DNA of 64,000 nucleotides. Origin: Photobacterium gaetbulicola Gung47 (GTDB lineage: Bacteria; Pseudomonadota; Gammaproteobacteria; Enterobacterales; Vibrionaceae). Each line of letters begins with the position of its first letter. Position 1 is the stretch's first letter. Location of the stretch: NCBI GenBank assembly GCA_000940995.1, contig CP005974.1, positions 2,914,001 through 2,978,000 of the forward strand, given 5' to 3'. Below are positions 26,685-35,722 of this stretch, piece after piece. A program made the position numbers and the translations under genes. A model generated the notes under the pieces. The model was given only the letters and a program-made list of their open reading frames with translations. It was not told the DNA's origin and did not search any database.

Positions 26685-29600
26685 ATGAAAAGAATGTTGA
26701 TTAACGCAACTCAAAAGGAAGAGTTGCGCGTCGCATTAGTTGATGGGCAGAAGCTGTTCGATCTAGATATCGAAAGCCCTGGCCACGAATCTAAAAAAGC
26801 AAATATCTACAAAGGACGCATCACACGTATCGAACCAAGTCTGGAAGCAGCGTTCGTTGACTATGGTGCAGAACGCCACGGTTTCCTCCCTCTTAAAGAA
26901 ATCGCCCGCGATTACTTCCCTGCAGACTACTCTTACCAAGGCCGCCCTAACATTAAGGAAGTGCTGAAAGAAGGTCAGGAAGTCATTGTCCAGGTTGATA
27001 AAGAAGAGCGAGGCAACAAAGGCGCCGCCCTTACTACCTTTATTTCACTTGCAGGTAGCTACCTGGTACTGATGCCAAACAACCCACGCGCCGGCGGTAT
27101 TTCTCGCCGTATCGAGGGTGAAGAGCGTACTCAGCTTAAAGCGGCACTCAGCACGCTGGAATTGCCTCAGGGCATGGGCTTGATTGTACGTACTGCTGGT
27201 GTTGGTAAGTCAGCTGAAGATCTGGAATACGATCTAAACTACCTACTTAACCACTGGGAGCGTGTTAAAGGGGCTGCAGACTCGGCACCGGCGCCTTTCC
27301 TGATCCACCAGGAAAGTAACGTTATCGCCCGAGCTATTCGTGACTACCTACGCCGTGATATCGGCGAAATCGTTATCGACAGCAAGAAAATCTTTGACCG
27401 CGCTCGCGATCACATCCAGCAGGTTCGTCCAGACTTCCTGTCTCGAGTAAAACTGTATGAAAACAGCGAAACCCCGCTGTTTAACCACTACCAGATCGAA
27501 AACCAGATCGAGTCCGCGTTCCAGCGCGAGGTTCGCCTGCCGTCTGGTGGCTCGATTGTGATCGACCCGACTGAAGCACTAACCTCAATCGATATCAACT
27601 CTGCCCGTGCTACCAAGGGTGGCGATATCGAAGAAACGGCGCTTCAAACTAACCTCGAAGCAGCAGACGAGATTGCTCGCCAGCTGCGCCTTCGCGACCT
27701 AGGTGGCCTGGTTGTTATCGACTTCATCGATATGACTCCGGTACGCCACCAGCGTGAAGTAGAAAACCGTCTGCGCGAAGCGGTACGCATGGACCGTGCG
27801 CGTGTTCAGATCGGTCGTATTTCTCGTTTTGGTCTGTTGGAGATGTCACGCCAGCGTCTGAGCCCGTCACTTGCTGAAGCTAGCCACCACGTGTGTCCTC
27901 GCTGTAGCGGTACCGGGGTGATCCGTGACAGTGAGTCGCTATCGCTTTCAATCCTTCGTCTGATCGAAGAAGAAGCACTGAAAGACAACACCTCGCAGGT
28001 CCTGGCCATTGTGCCGGTGGCGATTGCGTCTTACCTGCTCAACGAGAAACGTCGCTCGGTACAGTACATTGAGAAATCTCACAATGTACGCGTGATTATC
28101 GTGCCAAATGCCAACATGGAAACGCCTCACTTTGAAGTGGTTCGTGTCCGCTCTGGTGATGAACACGATACACTGTCATACAACCTGCCAAGCACGTTGG
28201 AAGCATTACGCGAAGCTGAGTCTGCTGAGTCTGCCCCTCAAGAGCGTACGACCAAAAAACGTGAGGAGCCTGTTCTGCAGGGCTTTACCGCCCCAGCACA
28301 AACAGCGGCCACCCCGTCAGCCAAGCCACAGCCAACCAAGAAGGCAGCGGCACCGGCGGCAGCAACCGAGGCTAAACCAGGCTTCTTTAGCCGCATCTTC
28401 ACGGCAATTGCAAGCTTCTTCTCAGGCCCTGAGCAGGAAGAGCAACCGAAAGAGAAGAAAGAGCCTAACAAGCGTAATCGTCGCGATCGCAAGGACAACC
28501 GCCGCAGCCAAGACAACCGCCGTGGTGAGCGTCAGGAAGGCCGTCGTGGTGAGCGCCAGCAAGACAACCGCCGTGGTAAAGACAATCGCCGTGGCCGTCA
28601 GGATCGTTCTGAGTCGGAAAACAACAAGCAGCAGCAGGTTGCCGAACAGCGCGAACAGCGCCAAGCACGTCGTCGCAATGAAAAAGCGAAAGACAAACAG
28701 GAGCAAAGCGCCGAGAAGCCAACTCAGCAGCAGCGTAAAGACAAAGATCAGAAACGCCAGCGTCGTGACCGTGATGATGCCCAGGCTCAAAAGCCTCGTC
28801 GCGAACGCGATCAGGATCAGAAAGCCAAAGCTGACAAGCCGGCTGTTGAAGAGCAGCGTCAGGAGCAGGAAAAAACCGTTAAGGTGAAACAGCGTCGCCA
28901 GCGTCGCGAAATGCGTAAGAAAGTTCGCATCACTGATGACGCAGAAGTGAAAGCGGTTGAAACAGCGAAGCCTGAAGTCGCTGAAACACCTGCTGCTAAG
29001 TCTGAACTGCAAGAGATGGGTACCGCCATGGCTCAGGAAGCCAAGGCAGTTGCTGAATCGACTGAAGAGAAGAACGGCGAGCAAGAAGGCCAGCGCCGTA
29101 ACCGTCGCTCTCCTCGCCACCTGCGTGCAAGTGGCCAGCGCCGCCGCCGTATCCGTGACACCCGCCCAGAGAAAGGCGAAGACATGGAGCAAATGGTAAC
29201 TGACGCTGTCGGTCATGCGGTTGAAGAAGTCACCGATACTCTGAACGATATCGAGAATGTGGTTTCTATCGTTGAGAAACGCAAACCGGCCGTTCGCCTC
29301 AAGAGTGGTGTTGCTTCTCCTGAAATGGCAATGGGTAAAGTCTGGCCTGCGGCAAGCAAACCTGCAGTAGCAGCAATCGAAGCAGCAGTAGAAGCTGAAG
29401 CACCAGAAGCAGCGCCTGTTGCAGAACAAGCTGCTGTACTAGGCGGTGTTGCTATGCCAGAGCTAGCCATGGGTAAAGCATTCCCACTTCGTTCTGAAGC
29501 CGCTGTTGAAGAGACAGTTGTTGAAGCACCAGTTGCTGAAGAGCAAACGGTAGAAGCACCTGCGGTGACTGAAACTGCTGAAGCAACTGTTGCAGAAGAG

Positions 29601-30044
29601 ACTGTTGCTGAAGAGCCGAAGGCAGAAGCTGAATCAGACGTTGCTGCGGCTATTGCTGCTGCACAAGCGGCCATGCTGGGCATGCATGCCCAACAGCCAG
29701 CAGAAGAGCCTGAGCAAGAAGCCCCGGTCGCGGAAAAAGCTGTTGCTGAAGAACCTGTAACAGAAGTTAGCGCTGAAGCGCCAGCAGAAGCAGCGAAAGC
29801 GTCTGAAGCAACTGTTGCGAGTGTAGAAACGGCACCCGCACAGATTTGTGCCACGTCTCCGCGCGGCCAGCACGCGACAGCAGCAATGGCGAAAGCACCA
29901 GCACCGACAGAGGCCTCTGAGGCTCGAGTCGTTGCTATTGCACCGCTACGTGAAGCTCGTTTCGCAGCTCGCCAGGCAGGAAGCCAGACAGCTACCAGCC
30001 ACGCGACATCGGGTGCTCAGTCAACGATGCCAAATGCCGAGTAA
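26685..30044 (+). CDS. rne: Ribonuclease E
   Basis: A 1119-residue endoribonuclease and scaffold of the RNA degradosome. The N-terminal catalytic half (about 1-510) is very close to E. coli: S1 domain after [18 protein letters not shown], catalytic Asp residues in IDINSARA and VVIDFIDM, and the Zn-link CPRCSGTG. The C-terminal half is low complexity. It has an amphipathic membrane-targeting helix ([16 protein letters not shown]), a long Arg-rich RNA-binding region, an Ala/Glu-rich stretch with two copies of a P-E-x-A-M-G-K motif (29306-29350 and 29444-29490) and an end resembling the PNPase-binding tail. The ATG at 26685 matches E. coli; an upstream ATG adds eight residues. E. coli RNase E has 1061 residues. 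Confidence 0.96.
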   Translation: MKRMLINATQKEELRVALVDGQKLFDLDIESPGHESKKANIYKGRITRIEPSLEAAFVDYGAERHGFLPLKEIARDYFPADYSYQGRPNIKEVLKEGQEVIVQVDKEERGNKGAALTTFISLAGSYLVLMPNNPRAGGISRRIEGEERTQLKAALSTLELPQGMGLIVRTAGVGKSAEDLEYDLNYLLNHWERVKGAADSAPAPFLIHQESNVIARAIRDYLRRDIGEIVIDSKKIFDRARDHIQQVRPDFLSRVKLYENSETPLFNHYQIENQIESAFQREVRLPSGGSIVIDPTEALTSIDINSARATKGGDIEETALQTNLEAADEIARQLRLRDLGGLVVIDFIDMTPVRHQREVENRLREAVRMDRARVQIGRISRFGLLEMSRQRLSPSLAEASHHVCPRCSGTGVIRDSESLSLSILRLIEEEALKDNTSQVLAIVPVAIASYLLNEKRRSVQYIEKSHNVRVIIVPNANMETPHFEVVRVRSGDEHDTLSYNLPSTLEALREAESAESAPQERTTKKREEPVLQGFTAPAQTAATPSAKPQPTKKAAAPAAATEAKPGFFSRIFTAIASFFSGPEQEEQPKEKKEPNKRNRRDRKDNRRSQDNRRGERQEGRRGERQQDNRRGKDNRRGRQDRSESENNKQQQVAEQREQRQARRRNEKAKDKQEQSAEKPTQQQRKDKDQKRQRRDRDDAQAQKPRRERDQDQKAKADKPAVEEQRQEQEKTVKVKQRRQRREMRKKVRITDDAEVKAVETAKPEVAETPAAKSELQEMGTAMAQEAKAVAESTEEKNGEQEGQRRNRRSPRHLRASGQRRRRIRDTRPEKGEDMEQMVTDAVGHAVEEVTDTLNDIENVVSIVEKRKPAVRLKSGVASPEMAMGKVWPAASKPAVAAIEAAVEAEAPEAAPVAEQAAVLGGVAMPELAMGKAFPLRSEAAVEETVVEAPVAEEQTVEAPAVTETAEATVAEETVAEEPKAEAESDVAAAIAAAQAAMLGMHAQQPAEEPEQEAPVAEKAVAEEPVTEVSAEAPAEAAKASEATVASVETAPAQICATSPRGQHATAAMAKAPAPTEASEARVVAIAPLREARFAARQAGSQTATSHATSGAQSTMPNAE

Positions 30045-30069
30045 GCTTACGCTTGCAACCTAATAGAAA

Positions 30070-30098
30070 AGCCATGCATAATTGCATGGCTTTTTTTT
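30070..30098 (+). terminator. Intrinsic terminator of rne
   Basis: Stem AGCCATGCA/TGCATGGCT with a short loop and eight T, about 27 bp past the rne stop. Confidence 0.9.
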
Positions 30099-30260
30099 GC
30101 TTGCCATTTCCCCTTAACGGGACCGTTCTTTGCAACCCCTGCAACTTTTCACTAATAACATAACTGACATCAAACTTTCTTACACTAAGTAACAGCTGCG
30201 ATGAATAATCCAGCTTGAAAGTTGAACTGAATCACAGATTTCTGTAGGATCCGCGGCTTT

Positions 30261-30282
30261 GTAGCTTGAATAGCAAAGCTAC
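30261..30282 (+). promoter_or_regulatory. Hairpin in the leader of the SulP transporter
   Basis: Stem GTAGCTT/AAGCTAC with an 8-base loop, extended by an outer GGC/GCC pair across a TTT bulge, ending about 40 bases before the start codon. Possibly a post-transcriptional control element; no known family recognised. Confidence 0.3.
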
Positions 30283-30320
30283 GCCAATCAATCACCAGAG
30301 TCAGATCAAAACCTATAAGC

Positions 30321-31877
30321 ATGTTTGAATTCCCACAATTTTCACGACAATCCGTCAAGAATGACGTTCTTTCGGGGCTCACTGTTGCCCTTGCCCTTGT
30401 ACCTGAAGCGGTTGCATTTGCCTTCGTGGCGGGTGTTGACCCAATGGTTGGCCTGTATGCTGCCTTCATCGTCGGCTTAGTGACGGCTGTACTGGGCGGT
30501 CGTCCGGGTATGATCTCTGGTGCTACCGGTGCCATGGCTGTTGTTATGGTTAGCCTGGTCGCAGAACACGGTATTGAGTACCTTTTTGCCGCCATTATGC
30601 TTGCCGGTGTGCTGCAGATCCTCGCCGGCATATTCAAGCTCGGTAAATTCATCCGCATGGTGCCGCACCCGGTAATGATTGGTTTCGTGAACGGCCTGGC
30701 TATCGTGATCTTCCTCGCGCAGCTGGGGCAGTTCAAAGTGCCAGATGCAACCGGTACCCTGCAATGGATGCAAGGCTCTCAGCTTTACATCATGCTTGGC
30801 TTGGTTGCCCTGACGATGTTCATCATCCACTTCTTGCCGAAGCTGACCAAAGCTGTACCTTCTTCTCTAGTTGCGATCATTACGGTAACAGTACTGGTTC
30901 ACGGCCTTGGTTTGGATACCCGTACGGTGATTGATTTTGTCCGCTCTATGAGCGGCGATACCAACGCTACCCTAGCAGGCTCACTGCCAACATTCGCGCT
31001 CCCTGAAGTTGGCTTTAACATGGAAACCCTGCGCATCATCCTGCCTTACTCCTTGATTCTGGCCGCTGTAGGCCTGATCGAGTCGCTGCTGACCCTGACC
31101 GTTATTGATGAGATGACCGGTACCCGCGGTCAAGGTAACCGCGAGTGTGTTGGCCAGGGTGTCGCGAACGTTACCTGTTCAGTCTTCGGTGCCATGGGTG
31201 GCTGTGCGATGATCGGCCAGTCGATGATTAACATCAACTCGGGTGGCCGTGGCCGCCTGTCAGGCATCACTGGTGCGGTTGGTCTTCTGCTGTTTATCCT
31301 ATTCGGTTCGTCACTGATTGAAATCATCCCTCTGGCTGCGCTGGTTGGGGTAATGTTCATGGTGGTTATCGGTACCTTTGAGTGGGCAAGCTTCAAAATG
31401 GCTCGCAAAGTACCGAAACACGACTTCTTCGCCATTATTTTGGTAACCGGTGTTACTGTCGCGTTTGACCTGGCATTGGCGGTTATCGTTGGTGTGATTT
31501 ACTCTGCACTCGTGTTTGCCTGGAAGCACGCCAAGCACATCTACGCTTCAAGCTATATTGATGACAACGGCTCGAAAGTGTACGCGCTGGACGGCCCGCT
31601 GTTCTTCGGCTCGGTGTCCAACTTCCTGGAGCTGTTTGATGCCAAAAACGATCCTGCCGATGTGATCATTGATTTCGCCAAGTCGCGCGTAGCTGATCAC
31701 TCGGCAATTGAAGCGATCGATACGATTGCCGAGCGTTATGCTAACCAAGGCAAGACCCTACATATCCGCCACTTAAGCCCTGAGTGCCGCTCGCTACTGA
31801 AAAAAGCAGGTAACCTGGTCGAAGTGAACCTGCTGGAAGACCCGACCTACAAGGTCGCGACCGATACCCTCGGCTAA
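30321..31877 (+). CDS. SulP-family anion transporter with STAS domain
   Basis: A 518-residue inner-membrane transporter. The SulP domain (about 1-400) has the typical early helices ([21 protein letters not shown]) and [19 protein letters not shown]-terminal STAS domain (about 410-510) begins with [16 protein letters not shown] and contains [19 protein letters not shown]. SulP proteins move sulfate, bicarbonate or C4-dicarboxylates; substrate cannot be read from sequence. The bacterial subgroup to which this length and STAS type belong includes bicarbonate and dicarboxylate carriers. The start ATG has no clear Shine-Dalgarno. It has its own terminator and lies between rne and an oppositely oriented phosphatase. 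Confidence 0.88.
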   Translation: MFEFPQFSRQSVKNDVLSGLTVALALVPEAVAFAFVAGVDPMVGLYAAFIVGLVTAVLGGRPGMISGATGAMAVVMVSLVAEHGIEYLFAAIMLAGVLQILAGIFKLGKFIRMVPHPVMIGFVNGLAIVIFLAQLGQFKVPDATGTLQWMQGSQLYIMLGLVALTMFIIHFLPKLTKAVPSSLVAIITVTVLVHGLGLDTRTVIDFVRSMSGDTNATLAGSLPTFALPEVGFNMETLRIILPYSLILAAVGLIESLLTLTVIDEMTGTRGQGNRECVGQGVANVTCSVFGAMGGCAMIGQSMININSGGRGRLSGITGAVGLLLFILFGSSLIEIIPLAALVGVMFMVVIGTFEWASFKMARKVPKHDFFAIILVTGVTVAFDLALAVIVGVIYSALVFAWKHAKHIYASSYIDDNGSKVYALDGPLFFGSVSNFLELFDAKNDPADVIIDFAKSRVADHSAIEAIDTIAERYANQGKTLHIRHLSPECRSLLKKAGNLVEVNLLEDPTYKVATDTLG

Positions 31878-31897
31878 TCCATAAGGTGATACCAATA

Positions 31898-31928
31898 TAA
31901 AACGCCCGCATTCAATGCGGGCGTTTTA
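31898..31928 (+). terminator. Intrinsic terminator of the SulP gene
   Basis: Stem AAAACGCCCGCAT/ATGCGGGCGTTTT with a 3-base loop. It lies between convergent genes and has A and T flanks on both sides, so it probably serves both. Confidence 0.9.
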
Positions 31929-31948
31929 TATATGTCGGCATCAAGCCG

Positions 31949-32401
31949 CTATAGTCTATCGAGTAAACCGTCCGCCGCATCCTCAACCAGATCGAGCACA
32001 TAGTCGAAGCCGCGCTGACCACCGTAATAGGGGTCTGGAATTTCCGCGACATCTTGGCGGCCATACTCAAGAAACAGTGCTAGCTTGCGATGCAGATGCG
32101 TCGGGCAGACGCGCTTCAAGTCTCGCAAATTATCGTTATCAGCTGCCAGAATCAGGTCAAAAGCTTCGAAATCCCCATCGATGATCTGTCTGGCACGCAT
32201 TCCCTCAAAACTGTACCCGCGCGCCTCACCAGCGGCTCGAGCACGGTGGTCCGGCATTTCGCCTTGATGAAAACCAATCGTGCCAGCAGAATCGACCTCA
32301 ACATCTAGCCCCCGCTGCGCTATCTTCGCTCGCAAAACCGCCTCTGCCGTCGGTGAACGGCAGATATTCCCCATGCATACCACCAAAATCCGCTGTGTCA
32401 T
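31949..32401 (-). CDS. Low-molecular-weight protein tyrosine phosphatase
   Basis: 150 residues. The N-terminal phosphatase loop VCMGNICRSPTA carries nucleophile C9 and R15 of the C-x5-R signature, and the general acid is in IPDPYYGG. It dephosphorylates phosphotyrosine in the cytoplasm. In enterics such enzymes (Wzb, Etp) pair with a BY-kinase in capsule loci, but no capsule gene is present here, so the substrate is unknown. The ATG at 32401 has GAGGAG with a five-base spacer; a GTG six bases upstream lies too close to the ribosome-binding site. Confidence 0.9.
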   Translation of the reverse strand: MTQRILVVCMGNICRSPTAEAVLRAKIAQRGLDVEVDSAGTIGFHQGEMPDHRARAAGEARGYSFEGMRARQIIDGDFEAFDLILAADNDNLRDLKRVCPTHLHRKLALFLEYGRQDVAEIPDPYYGGQRGFDYVLDLVEDAADGLLDRL

Positions 32402-32425
32402 TATCACTCCTCAACCGCTTCACGC

Positions 32426-33115
32426 TTATTGGGTACTGTCTTCGTTTTCTTTGGCAGTATAAGCGGTCAAACGAATAAAATAGACAATATCTTGGGTAAA
32501 CGTATCAACTGTTTCCTGGATTTGCTCGAAGCGTAACATTTCCCGATCATTTTCCAGTACATCTTTCGCCAGCAGTACGCTCACCCGCTCAGCCAGAATG
32601 TCATCACTCAGGCTGTCAACCAATTGCGATTCCACCAACAGCCTGACATTGCGATCCCGGGTGCCTAGCAATGCCTTGGTGCCACCAATGAGCGCTCCGT
32701 AAGGTAGGATCTCCGTGATTTTGAGATCTTCCATATCGGTACTGGCCCGGGTTATTTCAACTCTCAGGATCGCCGTTTTCGGCCCGGTTTTATCTACAAC
32801 AGGGACACCGGCAGCCAACTCTTGCTCCAAGCGGTGCTGCAACCTTTGCGATACCCGCGTCAAAACAGCTGGCGAAATTTGGTGCACCGCTTGGGTGCGC
32901 GGATGCAACTTGACTGGCTCTACCATGACCTGCTGGTAATCCGATAATTCTAAATCCGGTGATACCCACTGCAGCCCATTGGCATCCGCAACATAACTCA
33001 CTTCTACCAGCTGACGGCGACTAGCTGCCTGCGATACCGCACGCTCTTCCTCTGTCGGCAACCGACTTGAACAACCTACCGCCACCAGGCAACACATCAG
33101 GACCAACCCGCGCAT
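32426..33115 (-). CDS. DUF3313-like lipoprotein
   Basis: 229 residues from the ATG at 33115, preceded by GGGGGGAG. A lipoprotein signal (MRGLVLMCCLVAVGC) ends in a lipobox with the modified Cys in AVGC, followed by SS, which favours the outer membrane. The mature domain contains ADANGLQWVSPDLELSDYQQ and a segment ending GALIGGTKALLGTRDRNV, as in DUF3313 lipoproteins, whose function is not established. The in-frame start at 33190 would hide the signal peptide inside the protein. It lies 24 bp upstream of the phosphatase gene and may be co-transcribed with it. Confidence 0.7.
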   Translation of the reverse strand: MRGLVLMCCLVAVGCSSRLPTEEERAVSQAASRRQLVEVSYVADANGLQWVSPDLELSDYQQVMVEPVKLHPRTQAVHQISPAVLTRVSQRLQHRLEQELAAGVPVVDKTGPKTAILRVEITRASTDMEDLKITEILPYGALIGGTKALLGTRDRNVRLLVESQLVDSLSDDILAERVSVLLAKDVLENDREMLRFEQIQETVDTFTQDIVYFIRLTAYTAKENEDSTQ

Positions 33116-33286
33116 CTCATTACTCCCCCCGTTCCAAATAAACAGAATGGTATACGGAAAGAAACCAAGATGCCAGATTGTTATCCGCATGAAAGGCAGT
33201 TATTTGCTGTCACGCAATGACTGGTATCTTACTCCGGCTTAAAGTAACGTACTGTTTTTCAATCTCACCCAACAAGGCCACGTACC

Positions 33287-34078
33287 ATGACATTGCATTC
33301 CCAGGCAATCAAACGGCAGGGGCAGATTTTTCTTATCGCCCTCGCTTTCTTTACCCGGATCCCGATCCCTGCCGATACCCCTTACTCCCCTAACCTGCTC
33401 AATCAGGCCAACCGCTATTTCGCCTTGGTCGGCCTGGTTGTCGGCCTCGTGAGCGCGGCTAGCTTCTGGCTAGCCCATCTTATTCTGCCGCTTTCGGTGG
33501 CGGTGATCATTGCTATGGCAGCAAGCCTGCTGCTAACCGGGGCTTTCCACGAGGATGGTCTGGCCGATGTCTTTGACGGGTTTGGCGGCGGATGGCAGCC
33601 CGAACAAAAACTCGAGATCATGAAGGACTCCCGGCTCGGCACCTATGGTGCGGCAGCGCTGTTCGTCGTGCTTGCTATCAAATGGTCTAGCCTGACCGCT
33701 TTGGCAGAGCTCTCGCCGACTCTTGCCGCTTCGGCACTATTCTGCCTTCACGGCTTAAGCCGTGCTGTTGCAGCTAGCCTTATCTTCAGCTACTCCTATG
33801 TTCGGCTCGATGAACAAAGCAAAGTCAAACCACTGGCCAATGAGCAAAGCCAACAAGATTTGTGGGTTTTAATTGCCACCAGTTTCTTTATATTACTGTT
33901 TTTACCGCTGCCGACGGCCTTGTTGCTCTCTGCCGTCCTCCTGCTGGTTCGCTATGCCTGTGGTCGTTGGTTCACCAAGCAACTAGGCGGCTATACTGGA
34001 GATTGCCTTGGCGCCTGTCAGCAACTTGCTGAAGTAACAGGTTATCTGCTTATATTGGCAATGGTAGCCCAACAATAA
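33287..34078 (+). CDS. cobS: Adenosylcobinamide-GDP ribazoletransferase
   Basis: A 263-residue polytopic membrane enzyme that joins adenosylcobinamide-GDP and alpha-ribazole in the last assembly step of adenosylcobalamin. The substrate-binding motif EDGLADVFDGFGGG (about residues 85-98) is intact and precedes KLEIMKDSRLGTYG, both diagnostic. About six further hydrophobic helices follow. It lies 11 bp upstream of btuR, so the pair forms a corrinoid operon. No cobalamin riboswitch is visible in the 95-171 bp upstream. Confidence 0.93.
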   Translation: MTLHSQAIKRQGQIFLIALAFFTRIPIPADTPYSPNLLNQANRYFALVGLVVGLVSAASFWLAHLILPLSVAVIIAMAASLLLTGAFHEDGLADVFDGFGGGWQPEQKLEIMKDSRLGTYGAAALFVVLAIKWSSLTALAELSPTLAASALFCLHGLSRAVAASLIFSYSYVRLDEQSKVKPLANEQSQQDLWVLIATSFFILLFLPLPTALLLSAVLLLVRYACGRWFTKQLGGYTGDCLGACQQLAEVTGYLLILAMVAQQ

Positions 34079-34089
34079 TAAGGATCATC

Positions 34090-34695
34090 ATGGTAGATCA
34101 ATCTCAGAAAGACAGCCGCTACAAAGCCCGCCAGCAGAAAGTAAAGGCCGAAATAGATGCGCGTGTCGCGTCGGCACAAGAGGAGAAAGGGCTTTTCCTG
34201 ATCATCACCGGTAATGGCAAAGGCAAATCCACCTCCGGATTTGGAACCATTGCGCGCGCGGTCGGCCACGGCCAAAAATGCGGCGTTGGCCAATTCATCA
34301 AAGGTACCTGGGACTGTGGCGAGCGCGCCCTGCTCGAGCAACACGGTGTCGACTTTGCGGTCATGGCTACCGGCTTTACCTGGGAAACCCAGAATAAAGA
34401 AGCTGACACCGCTGCCGCCCAAGCCACCTGGGCCGAGTGTAAAAAAATGTTGGGAAATGATAGTTATGATGTCATTCTTCTCGATGAACTTACCTACATG
34501 GTGAGTTATGGCTACATCGAGCTGAGCGAAGTCATAGCGGCCATCAACCATCGCCCAGAGTCGCAATCGGTGATTGTTACCGGCCGTGGTGCCCACCGGG
34601 AACTCATTGAAATCGCTGATACTGTCTCAGAAGTTCGCAATATCAAGCATGCCTTTGAAAAGGGGATCAAGGCACGCAAAGGCGTGGACTGGTAA
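34090..34695 (+). CDS. btuR: Cob(I)alamin adenosyltransferase, CobO/BtuR type
   Basis: A 201-residue ATP:corrinoid adenosyltransferase that attaches the adenosyl group to reduced corrinoids. The P-loop GNGKGKSTSGFGT (about residues 42-54) and the downstream DVILLDELTYMVSYGY and VTGRGA segments are typical of the CobO family. E. coli BtuR has 196 residues. It follows cobS with a good ribosome-binding site (AAGGA). The pair could support both de novo assembly from cobinamide and salvage. Confidence 0.93.
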   Translation: MVDQSQKDSRYKARQQKVKAEIDARVASAQEEKGLFLIITGNGKGKSTSGFGTIARAVGHGQKCGVGQFIKGTWDCGERALLEQHGVDFAVMATGFTWETQNKEADTAAAQATWAECKKMLGNDSYDVILLDELTYMVSYGYIELSEVIAAINHRPESQSVIVTGRGAHRELIEIADTVSEVRNIKHAFEKGIKARKGVDW

Positions 34696-34724
34696 ACCTC
34701 TATCACCGCCTTAGTGCTTTATAA

Positions 34725-34757
34725 ATAGCCACTCTACCAAACCGATGTGGCTACTTA
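34725..34757 (+). terminator. Possible weak terminator after btuR
   Basis: A 7-bp stem TAGCCAC/GTGGCTA with an internal loop, about 30 bp past the stop; only a short T-rich tail follows. Confidence 0.3.
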
Positions 34758-34870
34758 TCAATCTCGACCTTTGTCACATTTTTTACTTGACCCACGGTAA
34801 GAAAAAGCCAATATTTGGCTCATAACAGGCCTTCAACACAGGTCAATAACAAGTCTTACAAGGGACAGCA

Positions 34871-35305
34871 ATGCCTTCACATTTACCAAAAAAATTCAGT
34901 GAGATATTCCTGAAACTGTTTCACATTCTCGAAGCTATCCTGCTGGTCGGTATCACCCTGGCCACCCTGGCTGCGATGATCAATGAGTTCATTGTGATTT
35001 ATACCAACCGCCAAATCGCACTGACCGATATCTTGCTGATGTTTATTTATCTTGAAGTGCTGGCGATGGTTCAGCAGTTCGTAACCAATGGTAAGATCCC
35101 GGTTCGTTATCCGATCTACATTGCGATAATGGCAATCGCCCGATACATCACACTGGGCATGAAAGAACTTGATGGGGCATACATTGTCTGGCTGTCAGTT
35201 GCCGCCTTCATTTTGGCCGCGGCAACCCTCATCATTCGCATCGGTCATCATTATTGGCCTTACGAGGACGCCGAAGAGCCTGGCTACCGTAATTCTCACG
35301 ATTAA
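34871..35305 (+). CDS. psiE: PsiE-family membrane protein
   Basis: A 144-residue inner-membrane protein with four predicted helices (about 15-38, 52-72, 80-100 and 108-128). The sequence MFIYLEVLAMVQQFV and the following PVRYPIYIAIMAIARYI match PsiE, the phosphate-starvation-inducible protein of E. coli (136 residues), whose function is unknown. Phosphate control cannot be confirmed: no convincing Pho box was seen in the upstream spacer. AAGGGA just upstream gives a fair ribosome-binding site. A terminator follows directly. Confidence 0.85.
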   Translation: MPSHLPKKFSEIFLKLFHILEAILLVGITLATLAAMINEFIVIYTNRQIALTDILLMFIYLEVLAMVQQFVTNGKIPVRYPIYIAIMAIARYITLGMKELDGAYIVWLSVAAFILAAATLIIRIGHHYWPYEDAEEPGYRNSHD

Positions 35306-35311
35306 AAGTAC

Positions 35312-35338
35312 AAGGGAGTGAATATTCACTCCCTTTTT
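35312..35338. terminator. Terminator between psiE and a convergent small frame
   Basis: Stem AAGGGAGTGA/TCACTCCCTT with a short loop, then TTT on the plus strand. It lies immediately after psiE. Confidence 0.85.
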
Positions 35339-35349
35339 CAAATCTGCGT

Positions 35350-35466
35350 TTACTCTTGGTGCGATTGAGACTTCTTGGATTTGCCCAGCTTATTCTTGTA
35401 GTAAGCCTCAGCTTTTTTGACGACCTTGTTGTGCATTTTTGCGCGAAGAGACTCAAAGTCTGTCAC
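35350..35466 (-). CDS. Possible small basic protein, 38 residues
   Basis: A GTG-initiated frame gives a Lys-rich peptide beginning MTDFESLRAKMHNKVVKKAE and ending KKSQSHQE, probably a single helix with a charged tail. A TTG two codons upstream is an alternative start; no strong Shine-Dalgarno is seen. It is convergent with psiE and the shared hairpin would terminate it. The amino-acid composition is protein-like, but the size makes the call uncertain. No family recognised. The stretch from here to the Dcu terminator (35473-35661) holds nothing else I can identify. Confidence 0.35.
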   Translation of the reverse strand: MTDFESLRAKMHNKVVKKAEAYYKNKLGKSKKSQSHQE

Positions 35467-35661
35467 CGTCAAAACCCGTTTTAAACTGTTAATTTCTACC
35501 TCACCAATTTCCTAGTTACACTCAACCATCACAACAGCGGTTAATAACACACCGCCAAACCCTAACTAAATAAGATACTTTTTAATCAATTATATACTCA
35601 ATTAATTGCCTGGTTGAATATTTTTTATCTCAACTTACATAACTTTAATTACTCATAATAC

Positions 35662-35690
35662 AAAAAAACCAGTGACCGAAGTCACTGGCT
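35662..35690 (-). terminator. Intrinsic terminator of the Dcu carrier gene
   Basis: Stem CCAGTGAC/GTCACTGG with loop CGAA and a seven-T run on the minus strand, about 33 bp after the stop. Confidence 0.9.
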
Positions 35691-35722
35691 TGTTTTTCAA
35701 TACCTGCTTGTTCGCTTGATTT

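Noticed and set aside
28422..29429. Long 335-codon minus-strand frame inside rne
   Set aside because: It is the shadow of the Arg/Gln/Ala-rich low-complexity tail of RNase E; the product is a Phe/Leu/Cys-rich string without domain or ribosome-binding site.
33116..33286. Cobalamin riboswitch in front of cobS
   Set aside because: The spacer is too short for the aptamer and no B12-box sequence was seen.
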